DNA from: JBFXAF01 sp050178915
GTDB lineage: Bacteria > Pseudomonadota > Alphaproteobacteria > Rhizobiales > Rhizobiaceae
Direction: 5' to 3'
Assembly: GCA_050178915.1 (NCBI GenBank)
Contig: JBFXFO010000079.1
Location: forward strand, 1 to 17,283
DNA length: 17,283 nucleotides
Of the stretch, positions 16,248 to 17,283 are shown one piece after another. A program made the translations under genes and the position numbers. Numbering within the stretch: position 1 is the first letter of the stretch; each line of letters opens with the position of its first letter. The notes beneath the pieces are model-generated. The model saw only the letters and a list, made by a program, of their open reading frames with translations, was not told the origin of the DNA and ran no database searches.

Positions 16248-16275
16248 ATTAAAGGCCCGATCCGGACCTTGTCAA
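16248..16275 (-). promoter_or_regulatory. Near-consensus sigma-70 promoter for the caspase gene
   Basis: On the minus strand, TTGACA (16275-16270, six of six) and TTTAAT (16253-16248, five of six) are 16 bases apart. This predicts a transcript start near 16240 and a leader of about 45 bases before the ATG at 16195. No other pair of boxes in the gap fits as well. Confidence 0.6.
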
Positions 16276-16304
16276 ATAACGCAGTGAGACCTTGGTGAAT
16301 CGAT

Positions 16305-16318
16305 GGCGGCAGGCCGCC
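16305..16318. repeat. Short inverted repeat upstream of the caspase promoter
   Basis: GGCGGC and GCCGCC flank a 2-base AG centre, about 30 bases upstream of the caspase -35 box. It could be an operator half-site pair or chance in GC-rich DNA. Confidence 0.25.
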
Positions 16319-16369
16319 GCTGGCGCAACGGAATTCCCGCTTCGCACCACCCGCGCGCAAAAAGCGTGC

Positions 16370-16397
16370 TTGGACCCATGCCACTGGGGCAGATAAT
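16370..16397 (+). promoter_or_regulatory. Candidate promoter for the solute-binding protein gene
   Basis: TTGGAC at 16370-16375 (three of six at the -35 box) and GATAAT at 16392-16397 (five of six at the -10 box) are 16 bases apart, placing a start near 16404 and a leader of about 65 bases. The -10 match is good; the -35 match is poor, so an activator may be needed. Confidence 0.4.
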
Positions 16398-16418
16398 GTC
16401 CGCACCGGATCATCTGCC
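16388..16418. promoter_or_regulatory. Operator-like inverted repeat over the candidate -10 box
   Basis: GGCAGAT (16388-16394) and ATCTGCC (16412-16418) are perfect 7-base arms spaced by 17 bases. The left arm overlaps the candidate -10 box and the right arm lies just past the predicted transcript start, a typical repressor position. It could equally fold as an RNA hairpin only if transcription began further upstream. Confidence 0.35.
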
Positions 16419-16433
16419 GCCTGAACCGGCTTC

Positions 16434-16445
16434 TGCCGCGCGGCA
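16434..16445. promoter_or_regulatory. 12-bp perfect palindrome in the solute-binding protein leader
   Basis: TGCCGCGCGGCA is its own reverse complement and ends 11 bases before the AGGAGT ribosome binding site. It may be an operator or contribute to leader structure; GC-rich context raises the chance of coincidence. Confidence 0.3.
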
Positions 16446-16456
16446 TCGGACCTCCC

Positions 16457-16462
16457 AGGAGT
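16457..16462 (+). promoter_or_regulatory. Strong ribosome binding site of the solute-binding protein gene
   Basis: AGGAGT stands 7 bases before the ATG at 16470, the best Shine-Dalgarno site in the window, and fixes that start. Confidence 0.75.
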
Positions 16463-16469
16463 AAGAACC

Positions 16470-17283
16470 ATGCCGAGTTTTCCGATCGACAGGCGCCGGC
16501 TGCTGGCCGGCTCCGCCCTTCTGCTGGCCTCGACCGCGCTGCCGACCATCGGTCGCGCGCAGGAGCCGAAGAAAGGCGGGCGTCTCATCGTCGCCTCCGA
16601 TTCCGAGCCGCGCAACATGAACCCGGCGATCATCGCCTCGAACGGGGTGTTCTTCGTTTCGGCCAAGGTGATCGAGACGCTTGCGGAGGCGTCCTTCGAT
16701 GGCGAGAACGGCCTCACGCCGCGTCTGGCCACCGCGTGGGAAGGTTCGGCCGACGGCCTCACCGCCACCTTCAAGCTGCGCGATGGCGTGACCTGGCATG
16801 ACGGTAAGCCGTTCACCTCGGCCGACGTCGCCTTCTCCGCCCTCAATGTGTGGAAGCCGCTGCAGAATCTTGGCCGCGTCGTGTTCAAGGACCTCGAGGC
16901 GGTCGACACGCCGGACGCGCTGACTGCCGTCTTCAAGTTCTCCAAGCCGACGCCGCTGCAGCTGATCCGCAACGCGCTGCCGGTGGTGACGTCGGTGCTG
17001 CCGAAGCACCTCTACGAGAACACCAAGATCGACGAGAATCCGGCCAACAACGCGCCGGTCGGAACCGGTCCGTTCAAGTTCGCCGGGCACAAGCCGGGCG
17101 AGTACTACCGGCTGGAAAAGAACCCGTCCTACTGGGACAAGGACAAGCCGTACCTCGACGAGATCATCTACCGCGTTCTCCCCGATCGCGCGGCAGCCGC
17201 TGGCGCGCTGGAGGCGGAAGAGATCCATCTGGCCGCCTTCTCGATGGTGCCGCTCGCCGATCTCGACCGCCTTTCCAAGGTTC
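16470..17283 (+). CDS. ABC transporter substrate-binding protein, family 5 (peptide/nickel type), 3' end beyond window
   Basis: This is the periplasmic receptor of a peptide-type ABC importer. The window holds 271 codons, about half of the usual 520-540. The N-terminus has an Arg-rich, Tat-like signal (D7-R-R-R-L-L, then a hydrophobic run, cleavage near GRA at 30), a common form in rhizobial members. Family hallmarks are present: GGRLIVASDSEPRNMNP at 36-52, the LTPRLATAWE stretch at 82-91, FKLRDGVTWHDGKPFTSADV at 101-120, VGTGPFKF at 197-204 and YWDKDKPYLDE at 221-231. The ligand cannot be told from sequence; peptides, opines or other small solutes are possible. Permease and ATPase genes would be expected to the right. 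The gene is divergent from the caspase gene across 274 bases. Confidence 0.93.
   Translation, partial: MPSFPIDRRRLLAGSALLLASTALPTIGRAQEPKKGGRLIVASDSEPRNMNPAIIASNGVFFVSAKVIETLAEASFDGENGLTPRLATAWEGSADGLTATFKLRDGVTWHDGKPFTSADVAFSALNVWKPLQNLGRVVFKDLEAVDTPDALTAVFKFSKPTPLQLIRNALPVVTSVLPKHLYENTKIDENPANNAPVGTGPFKFAGHKPGEYYRLEKNPSYWDKDKPYLDEIIYRVLPDRAAAAGALEAEEIHLAAFSMVPLADLDRLSKV

Noticed and set aside
16196..16972. Upstream extension of the caspase frame by about 259 codons to an ATG at 16972
   Set aside because: The extension is antisense to the solute-binding protein, passes through the caspase promoter, and precedes a clear signal peptide at 16195.

Overview
The window is high-GC DNA, roughly mid-60s percent by eye, densely coding and without rRNA, tRNA, CRISPR or IS features that I can see. 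Gene content (TamA/TamB, a secreted caspase-like protein, a Tat-type family 5 solute-binding protein) and codon use suggest an alphaproteobacterium of the Hyphomicrobiales, most like the Mesorhizobium/Aminobacter group. The placement is inference from protein style, not from a marker gene.

Layout. (1) 1-5938, minus strand: a tamA-tamB pair for outer-membrane and envelope biogenesis. tamA is complete; tamB follows 10 bases downstream and runs off the left edge, lacking only its last few dozen codons. tamB probably starts at TTG. (2) 5939-6183: a divergent intergenic region with a leader hairpin. (3) 6184-14605, plus strand: a likely operon of envelope genes. It holds a very large secreted alpha-2-macroglobulin with an N-terminal Apple domain and a CAEQ thioester, penicillin-binding protein 1C, and an exported VanX-type D-Ala-D-Ala dipeptidase. 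A perfect 12-bp hairpin at the first junction encloses the pbpC ribosome binding site and start codon. (4) 14639-16195, minus strand and convergent with the dipeptidase: an exported caspase-fold protease with an acidic linker and a C-terminal jelly-roll, probably glycan-binding, domain. A near-consensus promoter lies upstream. (5) 16470 to the right edge, plus strand: the first half of an ABC-transporter solute-binding protein with a structured leader.

How the genes fit together. Every protein here works in or beyond the inner membrane. The macroglobulin-PBP1C pairing is known from other proteobacteria and is read as protease trapping plus wall repair. The exported dipeptidase next to it would degrade D-Ala-D-Ala in the periplasm, and TamAB serves the outer membrane. 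The exported caspase beside this set is the least understood member. A shared envelope-damage role is a hypothesis from adjacency only. All motif calls were made by reading translations; no database search was run.
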